Positions 10,304 through 19,439 of a stretch of DNA of 24,471 nt are shown in pieces (positions within the stretch are counted from its first letter, which is position 1; every line of letters begins with the position of its first letter). The stretch covers positions 1-24,471 of the forward strand of contig JAMQCK010000409.1 of the NCBI GenBank assembly GCA_024196135.1, read 5' to 3'. The DNA comes from Pleurotus ostreatus/Saccharomyces cerevisiae fusant. Its lineage: Eukaryota > Opisthokonta. The position numbers and the translations under genes are program-made. The notes below the pieces were generated by a model, which was given only the letters and a program-made list of their open reading frames with translations, did not search any database and was not told the origin of the DNA.

Positions 10304-10697
10304 CGGACTACTCGCAGCCCCACCAAGCATGAAGCAAGCGGAACTGGACTCGCAATGGCGTCGAGAATAGGCGGTGCATACTCAGTGGTGCGCCGCTTGA
10401 AGAAGTAACTTATCATTAATGGGATGGAAGGAAAGCGACGTGCGTATCTACGTGTACTCTGTAATCTCTGTCAATCATAGGTCCTGGGTCTTTGGGTGCT
10501 CACGGTTTCGCTGAAGAAAGGGTGAAGGAGAAGCGGGCGTCCTTGTTGAACTTAGAAGGCCTCGAAGGCTCGCACGCTTTTGTGGCACCCGCACTGCTAT
10601 CGCCGCCGGCTCGGGCTTCTGGCTTCTCAATGAATCGCCTCGGGCTTCTCCAAGTAAAGATCGGCGCCGACATCAGGCCTCTATCAATCGCCCTTGC

Positions 10698-11018
10698 CTA
10701 TACCCGCCCGTCAAACAGTTTCCAGGAGGCGCAGCCACCAACAACCATGCTGCATACACTTTCGCGTGCCGCACTCGCCTTCGCATGTTGCACCCGCCTT
10801 CGTTCCTGATCACTATTTCTGTCGCCGATACGCTCGAGCGCGCCGTCACCGATACGCTCTTGAGCGCTGCAAATGTGACCGATTCGGCGACTCGGCGTTG
10901 CCTCTATAGCCCCGGTGGCGATTCCCTCTATCGCTCCGTTGCCGGTCACAGGGCGCGCGCGCGTCCTGACTGGGCCTGCAACAACTGCGACGATGACAGG
11001 CATTACAATCAGCTTCAT
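10698..11018 (-). CDS. possible small secreted protein (uncertain ORF, 106 aa)
   Basis: This single-exon ORF begins MKLIVMPVIVAVVAGP, which looks like a signal peptide with a short basic n-region and a hydrophobic core. The rest is Arg-rich with internal repetition: GNGAIEGIA / TGAIEATPS and AQERIGD / ALERIGD. It ends in GGCASWKLFDGRV. I do not recognise a family. The sequence is also open in other frames for parts of its length, the region is GC-rich, and no neighbouring exon or conserved motif supports it, so it may well be chance. Confidence 0.18.
   Translation of the reverse strand: MKLIVMPVIVAVVAGPVRTRARPVTGNGAIEGIATGAIEATPSRRIGHICSAQERIGDGALERIGDRNSDQERRRVQHAKASAARESVCSMVVGGCASWKLFDGRV
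10821..10869. repeat. imperfect tandem duplication, 24/25-nt unit
   Basis: Two adjacent copies are visible: GTCGCCGATACGCTCGAGCG followed by CGCC (10821-10844), then GTCACCGATACGCTCTTGAG followed by CGCTG (10845-10869). They share the core CCGATACGCTC and end in GAGCGC. Copy number is only two, so this is a small local duplication rather than a satellite. It underlies the repeated ERIGD units in the minus-strand ORF. Confidence 0.6.
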
Positions 11019-11369
11019 TGATACCGTTCCGTCTGCAAAGCGGTTGAAGCAGGGAATCGTTGGCATGAACTCCCTCGTGTCCACTGGTCCTCAACCCACC
11101 GATGATCTTCGTCTCGCGAAGCTCGATAATCGCACCGCATGCGCGCCCCGCCCTTCACTCCTACCATGTTGGGCGCTGAATCTAGCAACACCTGTTCGCC
11201 CCCCAGTCGCTGCGTTTCAGCGCGTGTTCCGGCCCTGGCGGACTGCGCTGCGACCTCGAGCGTGTATGAGGTCCTCCTGGATGAAGCAGTGCGCTCCAGC
11301 ATAAAGAGGCGCGCTCTCGCTCTGGGACTCGTGCATGCCAGTCCGCCCTTCTGCGCGACCTTGATCTCG

Positions 11370-13171
11370 ATGGAATCGTCCGCCGCGAGTCCTGATTTCT
11401 CGTCAGGAGAGATCGCGGGTCTTGTGTTTGTGGTGATTGCGGGGACGCTTTCTGCTGTGTCCGTGGCGGCCGTCTTGGTTTACCTTCTCGTGGGTGCTCT
11501 TGGGAATTGGGCGGGAGAAATCAGGCTTACTGACGGACTTGATCCAGTACTCAATGTCACGACAAGCATACTCACTCTCTGGACACACTCATTACTATTT
11601 CCTGAACTTGATGGCAGCGGAGTTCGTACAAGCTATAGGTGAGTTCCGACGGCCCGCAAGCGGCGTTGAACGCTGACCTCATCGTCTGAAGGTGGCATGA
11701 TGACAGCAGAATGGGTTCGAGAACATGTGAGTGAACTCGGACTTTTTGCTTGCTGAAAAGCCAACTGACGCACCCTTTTCAGAGGGTGCTCGAAGGGATG
11801 TCTTGTAATGTACAAGGCGTACTCAAGCAACTTGGTGATGTCGGTAGGTAGCATTGGCGTATCAATTTTCGCGGAAAGCTTACCCTCTCTTCAGTTGTAG
11901 CCTTCACGTAAGTCTACCGCCCCCAAGCTTTGCGCCAAAGCTCAATGACGGCTTCTCCCCTTCACAGCTCTATGGTAAGCGTGCGCCCCGGGATTCCAGC
12001 TGGTACTCGTCCCTGACACTATTTGCGACAGGCTATCGCCATTCACACGTTCCTAAATATCGTCTGGAAGTTCTCCTTCCCTCCGATAGTCGCACCCTTC
12101 GTCATCATCTTCATGTGGACCCTCGCCATTCTCTTCATCGCTATCCCCGCCAGCATCCATTCAGGGGACTACTACGGCAATACAGGATACTGTAGGAGCC
12201 TCCCACCCATTCAAGTAGGCAGACGGACTGACGGTGACTATGACAGGGTGTTGGATTCGAGACGAGTATGACGCCCAGCGCGTAGGGCTCGAATACGTTT
12301 GGCTGTATATGGCTATGTTCGTCAGCATTATATGCTATGCTTGCATTGCGGCGACGGTCAAGGGTACGAACGCCAGTTACTTGAAATTGCCCTTCTATAC
12401 TGACCCGGTGGCAGGCTACAACGTGAGGTCGCTGTTTGGCGCTAGTAGAGAGCCGCCGGTGCAAAGGCTGTATCAGCAAGATCGCACAAACAGGCGGCGC
12501 ATGAACCAGATGGCCCTGCAGATGATGTTGTAAGTCTGCAAACATCGTGACCTATCCATCTCGCTAACGCTGCAAAGCTATCCTGCTGTGTACACAATCA
12601 CTGTCTTTCCCATAGCAATCGTGCGCTGGACCTCCTTCGGCAAGATTGCAGTCCCTGCAGGTGCTACGATGTGAGCAAAGCCTCCGAGATTTCTCAGAAA
12701 GCGGCTCATTGACCTTCCTCCATAGCTTCGCTTCCTTCCTCTTCTCGCTGTCGGGCTTCCTCAACGTCATTCTCTTCGGCTTCACAAGACGAGGCATTAT
12801 CCCCTATCCTTCGCACGTCATCAAGTCAAGATCAAGGACGAAGAGCTCCTTCGCTTCACCTGGAATGACGAACAACCCCATGACCGACACTGTCGCCTCC
12901 GTATACTCGCAGACCGGCACCTACGGCGGTCGCTTCTCCCAGTTCCCGACGTCGGACTATCCGTTCGAGATGAAGGATGCTCCGCCCTTACCTGCGCTTC
13001 CCGCGCCTTCTGCCTTGCACGGGCAACCACGAAACATGGATGACTTTGACGAAGTAACATTCGCGAAGCCCAATTGTGCGTTCATCCTTCGTAGTGAGGT
13101 GTTTACGAAGCTGATCTATCCTAGATCCACCTAGTACGGCAGACTCGAAGCGGTCGTCCTACTGGATATGA
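11370..13171 (+). CDS. seven-transmembrane receptor 2, cAMP-receptor/Git3-like class (tandem paralogue)
   Basis: This is a second receptor of the same class, same strand, 1066 bp downstream of receptor 1. Exons: 11370-11489, 11548-11638, 11692-11726, 11783-11843, 11895-11907, 11968-11974, 12032-12191, 12247-12363, 12415-12529, 12578-12670, 12726-13075 and 13125-13171, giving 402 residues. The start MESSAASPDFSSGEIAGL is chosen to match MPAFSTDQVVGL in receptor 1. TM blocks correspond one to one: HYYFLNLMAAEFVQAIG (TM2), GNTGYWCWIRDEYD loop, EYVWLYMAMFVSIICYAC (TM5), FPIAIVRW (TM6), LFSLSGFLNVILFGFTRR (TM7). The cytoplasmic tail differs: it has PPLPALPAPSA and ends KRSSYWI. The last intron (13076-13124) has good GTGCGT, CTGATC and CCTAG signals; if it is not spliced, the protein ends at 13134 with a different tail. 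The intron at 12364-12414 is 51 nt and free of stops, so retained transcripts would stay in frame. Confidence 0.85.
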
Positions 13172-13564
13172 TATAGCTACGCGCTATGCTCGCATCTCTT
13201 TCTTTTCTCTGTCTCTCGCTTAACTATCGTGCCCTAGAAGCGACACTGGCTGTAGCATAGCGATGCCACCTCCGTTACCTGTACAATCTCTACCAATGAG
13301 ACACACCCTAACTAATTACTGTACTACCTACTATATTTATCGGTTATTTAAGGCGCAAAGCTACACTGGAACCGAATGCAACAAAAGCGACTGCACAAAT
13401 TGACTGTGGGCTCTTCGGGAATTGGCGAAACGTTGTGGGTCCACACCTTTGTCTCCATTTGGAAGGTCATGAATGCCATCGTCATGCCGGCACTCCGGAC
13501 CGCAACACCCCTCTCTACACGCCACCATCGCTCTTGAGTAGTCCATGCTTGAGGACAGGCGAGG
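13172..13564. other. 393-bp gap between receptor 2 and VPS20
   Basis: Both neighbours are on the plus strand, so this holds the receptor 2 3' UTR and the VPS20 promoter. The part around 13300-13350 is the most AT-rich in the area and may include the receptor polyadenylation region. I see no gene or RNA. Confidence 0.4.
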
Positions 13565-14506
13565 ATGGGCGGAAACCAGTCAGTGCCGAAGATAACAGCC
13601 CAGGATAAGGCTATACTTGAGTATGCATCAGTGTGATGGCTCTGTTGCGTTCGCTTACACGAGACAAGTCTGAAGTTGCAGCGTGACAAGCTCAGGCAGT
13701 ATCAGAAGAAGGCATGTTTCCACACATGTCCGCATGCGATTGTATGGCTAATTAACCTGTCAGGACAGATCCAAACCATCCTAGACCGCGAGCATGCTAT
13801 CGCGAAGACGCACCTCGCGAACGGCCAGAAGGACCGTGCCATCATTGCTCTCCGAAGACGGAAGTACCAAGAGAGCCTACTCGTCAAGACCGACGGGCAA
13901 CTAGAGAATCTCGAGCAGCTGGTCCGTCCAGTTTCTAGCTCTACATTCCGTATCCCCCATTCAGGGCTTCCTACGAATTCACGTGCTAACCTCACGATTG
14001 CGCGCCACAGGTATCGACCATCGAGTTCTCGCTGGTCGAGGTTTCCGTGCTGCACGGCTTGAAGCAAGGAAATGAAGTCCTGAAGGAGATACACAAGGAG
14101 ATGAATATCGAGAGCGTAGAGAAACTGCTCGATGAGACGGCGGAGGCACGCGCGTATCAGCAGGTTTGTTTACCATCCTCTTCACAACGAGCCCCCATCG
14201 CATCAGAGGCTGACACCCTTACAGGAGATCAGCGACATGCTGGCTAACAACCTCACCGCCGAGGACGAAGACGCCGTGCAGAACGAGCTACGCGAGCTAC
14301 AGGAACAGGCCATTCGGGACGCACAGCCCGAGAAGGAAGTCAGCTTGCCGTCTGCGCCCACGGAGGAGCCGGTCTCCTCGCCAATGGAAGAGGTTGGAGG
14401 TAAGGTGTTTTACGCTGAAGTTGGAAGTACTCGAGCTTATGCGGGTGCCTCAGCCGCCGAAGAGGAGCCTCAACAGCAGGGGGCGAGGGTTGCTGTGCCC
14501 GGCTAG
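13565..14506 (+). CDS. VPS20: ESCRT-III subunit Vps20/CHMP6
   Basis: Vps20 links ESCRT-II to Snf7 and starts ESCRT-III filament growth on endosomes during multivesicular body formation. Exons: 13565-13620, 13669-13711, 13769-13921, 14011-14163, 14225-14399 and 14454-14506, giving 210 residues. The protein begins MGGNQS, which fits an N-myristoylation site (Gly2, Ser6), as expected for Vps20. The Snf7 core follows: AILDLKLQRDKLRQYQKK, ILDREHAIAKTHL, KDRAIIALRRRKYQE and the helix with EIHKEMNIESVEKLLDETAE. The acidic C-terminal part has ISDMLANNLTAEDEDAV and a Pro/Glu-rich tail. The second intron (13712-13768) starts with GC instead of GT and is needed to join YQKK to IQTILDRE. The fifth intron (14400-14453, 54 nt) has no in-frame stop, so a longer tail is possible if it is retained. 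Confidence 0.93.
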
Positions 14507-14640
14507 ACATGTTTCTCGCCGTTTTCTGTATTTATGACCAGACTCGGTGTTGGTATACACGTCTGGACAATCTCATCGTCTTTCTCTTTTGGAATTGTCC
14601 AACCTGCCAAGCTGGATGAAACATCACCTCCCCTTCAAAT

Positions 14641-16587
14641 CTACCACGCCTCGAAGTTCCCAAATCCGATCTTCCGCTTCTTCTTAGCGTCCTCATCCGC
14701 CACTGCCGGTGCAGGCCTCTTCGGCGCCTGCGTCGTCGCTGCTGCACCACCCAAATTCAGATACTTCCCGACCCCACCTCCGCCACCACCACTCCCTACG
14801 CCACCCTGCCCCGCGCCGACCTTGACGCCGAACCAGTTGATGTCGTCGCCAGCTTCTTTGCGTTTTTGCGCGTCGGCACCGGTGCCGGTGTTCTGCTGCT
14901 CGCGCTTGGCGAGCTTGCGCGCGAGGCGGGTGCGGTATTCTTCGAAGGGGTCTTGGTAGCTAAAGAGGTGTGTCAGTTGAAGAGATCGTGAAGTGATGTT
15001 GAGAGGAAACGTACATGATGACCTCCTTGATATGGATACTCCGCGCTGGCCTATCCGTCCCGGGCTTCACGGGCACCTTCTCGAGAGCGTCGAGGACATC
15101 CTCGCCTCCGACAAGCTTGCCAAAGACGGTGTGCTTGTGGTCGAGGTGTTGCGTGGCGCGGAAGGTGAGGTACCATTGGGAGCTGAGGGCATGCAGATGA
15201 GTACGAGAAAAAGAGTGCACGGCGCAAACTTACCCGTTCGTATCTTTCCCGCGATTAGCCATGGCTAGGGTACCGCGACTGTCGTGTCGTGCGGCTCCCT
15301 TGAGGTCATATTCGTCACGGAAGGGCGTTCCCCAGTAGGACTCGCCACCGCTGCCGGTGCCAGTTGGGTCACCAGTTTGTATCTGTCGATATTGAGTCAA
15401 TCACTTATATCTATCATGAGAGGAAGACGTACCATGAAGCCGGGGACTAATCTGTGGAACAGCACATCGTTGTACTTGCCTGCCTTCGCGAGCTGCAGGA
15501 AGTTGTAGCAAGTCTTCGGCGCCTACTCGGTTCATGAGCTCCAACGTGTCACGAGAAAGCACCGGACATACCTTTTCACAGTAAAGCTCCAAGTTCAAAC
15601 TGCCACCACCCAAGCTCGTCACCACGCGCACATACGCGCGCCGCTTACCCACGTCCTTCTCCTTTCCCTTGCCCTTCGCCGAGTTATGGAAGTCCTCAAA
15701 CATCAACTCCTCTTCGTCCCATAGCAATTTCGACGACTGCGTTTGCGGGTCGACAGAGGTGGAGGTAAGGGATGCACCAGGCGCGCCGCTAGAGTACGGC
15801 GAGACGTTCCATGGGTCCTTCTCTTTCCTGAGCGCGGCTACGGGACCGGATGTGGCGGGCTTGGTGACAGTCTTGTCATCCTTGGCTTTCTCGTCGGTCT
15901 TCGACGTCGACGCAGCCGCAGTGGGAACCGAAGCTGGAGGCAAGCCGTGAGGATTCTGCAGCGTGATGACGTCCTGCCTGTCAGACTGTGAGCATATGCT
16001 ACAAGCGGCAGATAAGTGCACCCACTTCTTAAACGGTACGTCGTTCACCAGATCCCTATTCCCCTTGATACTGTCGGCCAGGAAGACATTCCCTGTAGTG
16101 GCGATCGCGACAATGTGGGAGTGCTCGCTGAAGGGCTTGTAGGATATGGGGTCGATGATTTCGCCAGACGACTCCTTGTGTGCGTAGTGCAGAGGGATGA
16201 GATCAGCAGGTGTGAGGGGCTCTTTGGTGATGGGGTGCGTGTTGTTGTGCTGCCTGCAGTGATGTCAGCAGGTCATTCTTGACAAGTCGAACTGCGACGC
16301 ACTTGAGCCAGGGTATGATGTTGGTCAGATCAAAGACAGTTCCCGTCCCATCTGCGTTCCTCGCGCATACAGGATGCGAAAATGGTTGGAAGGAGAGCGC
16401 ACAACAGTCGAACGGAGTGCGTGTCCCCGGGTGAGGTGCTTCGGACTTCCTGCGTCACGGTCAGCTTCGTCCACTATTTTCAGCGAGCCACGCACTTCTT
16501 GTACCCCGTCGACGACGAGTGATCGCCAAAGAAGCCGGCATGCTCCTGGTGGGTGATGTAGAGCTTGTTCGAGTTTCCGTGACCCAT
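14641..16587 (-). CDS. U-box cyclophilin, PPIL2/Cyp8 type
   Basis: This is a nuclear protein combining a U-box E3 ubiquitin ligase module with a cyclophilin-type peptidyl-prolyl isomerase domain; the family is found with spliceosomes. Exons: 16587-16496, 16449-16303, 16253-16026, 15977-15572, 15522-15433, 15382-15234, 15182-15015 and 14959-14641, giving 532 residues (family about 520). The N-terminus [15 protein letters not shown] and the U-box region [18 protein letters not shown]...[10 protein letters not shown] are diagnostic. [12 protein letters not shown] and [13 protein letters not shown] follow. A low-complexity Lys/Ser/Thr linker leads to the cyclophilin domain (about 265-432) with [39 protein letters not shown] and [12 protein letters not shown]. 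The cyclosporin-binding Trp of cyclophilin A (in WLDGKH) is replaced by His (HLDHKH), so isomerase activity may be weak. The C-terminal tail is Gly-rich, followed by a basic [10 protein letters not shown] segment like a nuclear localisation signal. Confidence 0.94.
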
Positions 16588-16681
16588 GAGTGCAGAGGAC
16601 AAGGCGCGGCTCCCGGCCCGGTCCCGATCGCCGACATTCATTCCATTCCGCTTGACGGAGCAGCTCATCTCATCCGCGCCC
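16588..16681. promoter_or_regulatory. 94-bp bidirectional promoter between the U-box cyclophilin and PPR genes
   Basis: The cyclophilin starts at 16587 on the minus strand, and the preferred PPR start is 16682 on the plus strand, leaving 94 bp for both promoters and 5' UTRs. The ORF of the PPR gene is open through this whole segment up to an ATG at 16586-16588 that overlaps the cyclophilin ATG. Confidence 0.6.
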
Positions 16682-18910
16682 ATGCTCCCGTGCTCGCGCG
16701 CCAGGGCCGCCGTCTCTCCCGCACACCTCGCGCGCCAGAAGAGCACCGTCGCAGCGTTTATTGCCCCGAGGACGCGCAGGGGGCCGCCCCCCGCCCCGCC
16801 TGCCGAGCTCGCGTCGCCCTCGAGCAAGAACCTCTTCGCGCGCGTCCGCCAGAACATCGCAAGGTCACACGAAGTCACTCGCGATGCTACCCCCGCGAAG
16901 GCGAATGTCTTCAACGAAGCTCTTGCCAATATGCGCTCCGCGTTGAAGCAGTACGACTACGAACGCGCCGAGCAGCACTGGCGGCAGCTGCAGGAGCACG
17001 ACCTCGTTCACTACCTTGGTCCTTCACAGCTGCACCAGCTGTCCAAGTATCTGGTCATGCATCAGAAGAACATGACTGCCAAGCGCTTACAACCACAACG
17101 CCGGCACGACCTCTTCAAGGAGGTCGCTGTCATCGCCGCGGCTGGTGGCGCACCGGACGCGCTCAGGGCGTACATGCAGTACGCCGTGCGCGACAACCAG
17201 CCGCAACTCATCCTAGAGGTCTACGAGCAGTATCTGGCGGCCACTGCAGCCAACAAACCTGTTGACCAGCCGGAGGATGAAGAAGAAGAGATGAAGGACC
17301 ACAACGGCGTTGACCTTGCCGGTGTCTCCTTGGATCCTGCCACCTTCGATCGCGTCCAATTCCTGCTCTTCGCCGTGACGGCACACGCCATGCTCGGCGA
17401 CCTTCATGCTGCTCTCCGTCTCTATGTCAACTACCCCTCCTCCATCCCCCGCCAAAGTGTAAACACCTTCCTCCAGAACACCGTCGGCAACGCCAGATCT
17501 GCACAGATGCGAGAAGTCCTGCACAATCTCGACGCCGCTCGCTTGATCAAGCATCCCAAAAACATGGCCGGACGGCTCATGAGCTTCGTCAGGACCAAGG
17601 GTTACAAGCAGGTTCAGGCGCTGTACGACAGGATCGTCGAGGGGATGTCGGGTCCGGACGCCTTCATCGCCAGCGAGGAGAGCTTGATAAGCGAACTCAG
17701 GCCAGTCGCTATGACAGAATACCTCTGGACCAATTTCGTCACCACATTCATCCGCTGTGGCAGGAAGGATCTGGCGCAGAGTGTCTGGCAGAACATGCTT
17801 TCTCTCGGCATGCGCCCCGGGTTGTTCGTGTACACTGCGATGCTCGACACCTATGCGGACACAGGCGCGGTCGACGACCTTACGCAGCTCTGGAATACCA
17901 TCGTCCAGGCCAAACTGCAGCCCGACGCGCTGGGATATCGCGCACTCGTCGATGGGTTGATGAAGGCGGGGCGGTTGCAGGAGGCCCTGGAGCGGTATGA
18001 GGAGTTCAAGCGCACCCAGCTGCCGAAAGCTCCACCAGAACGCGCCATCACTGTCTTCAACACGATGCTACACGAGCTGCTGTTGTCGCGTTCGCCCAAC
18101 GTAGCCAGCGATGTGTTCAAGGACATGGTTCAGCTGGGTATCAAACCCGACCAGGTCACCTTCAACACATTCCTCGCATACTACGCCCGGCGGGAAGACA
18201 TGACGGGGCTGTCCAACACCATCCAGGCCATGAGGGCAGCGGGGCTTTACGGGGACGAGTTCACATATACCTCGATACTCACTGCCTTGATTCGCGTCGG
18301 GCGCAAGGATGCGGCGGATCTGGTGCATGGCATCATGACCTCGCTGAAGCTGAAGCCGTCGGCACACATGTACACCAGCCTCATCACTCGACAATTGAGA
18401 GAGGGCACGGAGGCCAACCTCGAAGCTGCTTACAGGTTGCTGCACCTCATGGAGACGACGCCGGGCCTCGCACCGAGTGTCGTCACGTATACGGCGATCT
18501 TGGCGGGGCTACACCGCGGCGACTGGCTTGACGAGGAGGAACGGCAAAGACGACGGGACGACATCATGCATCGCATGGCCGCCCGCGGCCTGCAGCTTAC
18601 GCGCGTCACGTACCACATCCTGATCAAGGCCTGCCTTGACCAAGAGGAGAGCCTTTTGGACGCTGTCATATATTTCCGCGAGATGCTCGCGCGCAACCTC
18701 GTTACATCCGACGCATGGTATCTCATACTCTCCGGGGTCGCATACTGGGAGCGGTGGGATGTTGGGGACGAGTTGATACGGGACATGCAGGCGCAGCGCG
18801 CGGAGGTGTTGCCGTCTGTTCGGCAGGTGGTCAAAAGTATACAGAGGCGGCAGCGTGTAGGTTTACCTGATGGTGTGGGGACGCGGAAGGGGGACCGTTA
18901 CGATATGTAA
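16682..18910 (+). CDS. pentatricopeptide repeat (PPR) protein, probably mitochondrial
   Basis: PPR proteins bind organellar RNA and act in its processing, stability or translation. This gene is intronless and encodes 742 residues from the chosen ATG at 16682. The start was chosen because it gives an Arg/Ala/Ser-rich presequence (MLPCSRARAAVSPAHLARQK) typical of mitochondrial import; an in-frame ATG at 16586 would add 32 residues. Residues from about 330 on show repeated 35-residue helical units, for example LFVYTAMLDTYADTGAVDDL, PDALGYRALVDGLMKAGRLQ, ITVFNTMLHELLLS, PDQVTFNTFLAYYARREDM and DEFTYTSILTALIRVGRKDA, then SAHMYTSLI, SVVTYTAILAGL and RVTYHILIKACL. An acidic stretch (DQPEDEEEEMKD) sits near residue 200. 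The specific RNA target cannot be inferred. It is the only multi-kilobase gene here without introns. Confidence 0.88.
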   Translation: MLPCSRARAAVSPAHLARQKSTVAAFIAPRTRRGPPPAPPAELASPSSKNLFARVRQNIARSHEVTRDATPAKANVFNEALANMRSALKQYDYERAEQHWRQLQEHDLVHYLGPSQLHQLSKYLVMHQKNMTAKRLQPQRRHDLFKEVAVIAAAGGAPDALRAYMQYAVRDNQPQLILEVYEQYLAATAANKPVDQPEDEEEEMKDHNGVDLAGVSLDPATFDRVQFLLFAVTAHAMLGDLHAALRLYVNYPSSIPRQSVNTFLQNTVGNARSAQMREVLHNLDAARLIKHPKNMAGRLMSFVRTKGYKQVQALYDRIVEGMSGPDAFIASEESLISELRPVAMTEYLWTNFVTTFIRCGRKDLAQSVWQNMLSLGMRPGLFVYTAMLDTYADTGAVDDLTQLWNTIVQAKLQPDALGYRALVDGLMKAGRLQEALERYEEFKRTQLPKAPPERAITVFNTMLHELLLSRSPNVASDVFKDMVQLGIKPDQVTFNTFLAYYARREDMTGLSNTIQAMRAAGLYGDEFTYTSILTALIRVGRKDAADLVHGIMTSLKLKPSAHMYTSLITRQLREGTEANLEAAYRLLHLMETTPGLAPSVVTYTAILAGLHRGDWLDEEERQRRRDDIMHRMAARGLQLTRVTYHILIKACLDQEESLLDAVIYFREMLARNLVTSDAWYLILSGVAYWERWDVGDELIRDMQAQRAEVLPSVRQVVKSIQRRQRVGLPDGVGTRKGDRYDM

Positions 18911-18925
18911 TATAATCTCTACTCC

Positions 18926-19217
18926 TCATGACGCGCCGAGAAGGAAGGCCTTGCCCAAGCCGAGCCGCTTGTAGCGTTCGAATGCTGGGGTATGTGAGTT
19001 GGGGACGCGACGCGTAGGAAAACACGAGGCACGCACCCCAGAAGCTCCATTTACGACCGAGATAGCGGCCGAGTAAGGGGAGGAGGACCATGCCGAAGAT
19101 GTCACGGAGCTGGTCGAGGTTTTCCTCCCACTCGATGAGCGCCTGGAGGTAGCTGTCGTCCGAGCGGACAGACGAGGTGTCCGAGAGATCGTCGAGTGAA
19201 TCCAGCTCAGAGGCCAT
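18926..19217 (-). CDS. Mim2-like mitochondrial outer-membrane import protein
   Basis: Mim2 works with Mim1 in the yeast outer membrane complex that inserts alpha-helical outer-membrane proteins. Two exons, 19217-19037 and 18984-18926, give 79 residues (the yeast protein is of similar size). The N-terminal 30 residues are acidic and Ser-rich (SELDSLDDLSDTSSVRSDDS). A WEENLDQL segment then leads to a hydrophobic stretch DIFGMVLLPLLGRYLGRKWS at about residues 40-59, and the protein ends FERYKRLGLGKAFLLGAS. The layout of acidic N-terminus, WEE, short membrane segment, LGRKW and a basic/aromatic C-terminus matches my memory of the fungal Mim2 family. Its stop lies 15 bp from the stop of the convergent PPR gene, so the transcripts must overlap. 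The main doubt is the family name, not the gene. Confidence 0.72.
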
Positions 19218-19439
19218 TCTAGCGTTCGAATCTACACCCAAAAACCCAAGCAAAGGAGAAGGAGAAGCTGCACGCCGTGGACGTAAGCTGGCGCGGTGGC
19301 GGGGGAGAGCAAGATCCGGGTCGGCGGGCCGGGATTTGTTATGTGCCAAGGAGTTGCCGACGAACGCTCCAAGGTCCCTGCTTTTGCCTCCCACCTCCAT
19401 CACGACCCCGCGAGCGAGATCCTCGCCGAGTAATGCATC
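19218..19439. promoter_or_regulatory. 222-bp bidirectional promoter between the Mim2-like and sugar transporter genes
   Basis: The Mim2-like start (19217, minus) and the transporter start (19440, plus) diverge across 222 bp. The minus-strand reading frame stays open through this gap but has no conserved content upstream of the chosen Met. No repeat or clear binding site was recognised. Confidence 0.5.

Larger units (their letters stand above)
10304..11369. other. 1066-bp gap between the two receptor genes
   Basis: This is the longest stretch without a confident gene. It should contain the receptor 1 3' UTR and the receptor 2 promoter. It includes a pair of degenerate tandem repeats (10821-10869), a second imperfect duplication at about 10902-10948, and a minus-strand ORF with a signal-peptide-like start (10698-11018). 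An ORF in frame with receptor 2 extends upstream to 11139 but has no conserved content and is treated as 5' UTR. Confidence 0.4.

Noticed and set aside
8600..13171. Idea that the two receptors are Ste3 pheromone receptors of a B mating-type locus
   Set aside because: The loop and TM5 motifs (YYGNTGYWCWI, ISIICYAC) fit the cAMP-receptor/Git3-like class, and no CaaX-type pheromone precursor ORF was seen near them.
13348..13689. 113-codon minus-strand ORF upstream of VPS20
   Set aside because: It overlaps VPS20 exon 1 on the opposite strand and shows no domain, signal peptide or splice context.
16586..16681. Upstream in-frame ATG as the main start of the PPR protein
   Set aside because: It overlaps the cyclophilin start codon, leaves no promoter, and masks a good mitochondrial presequence that begins at 16682. 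Kept only as a finding.
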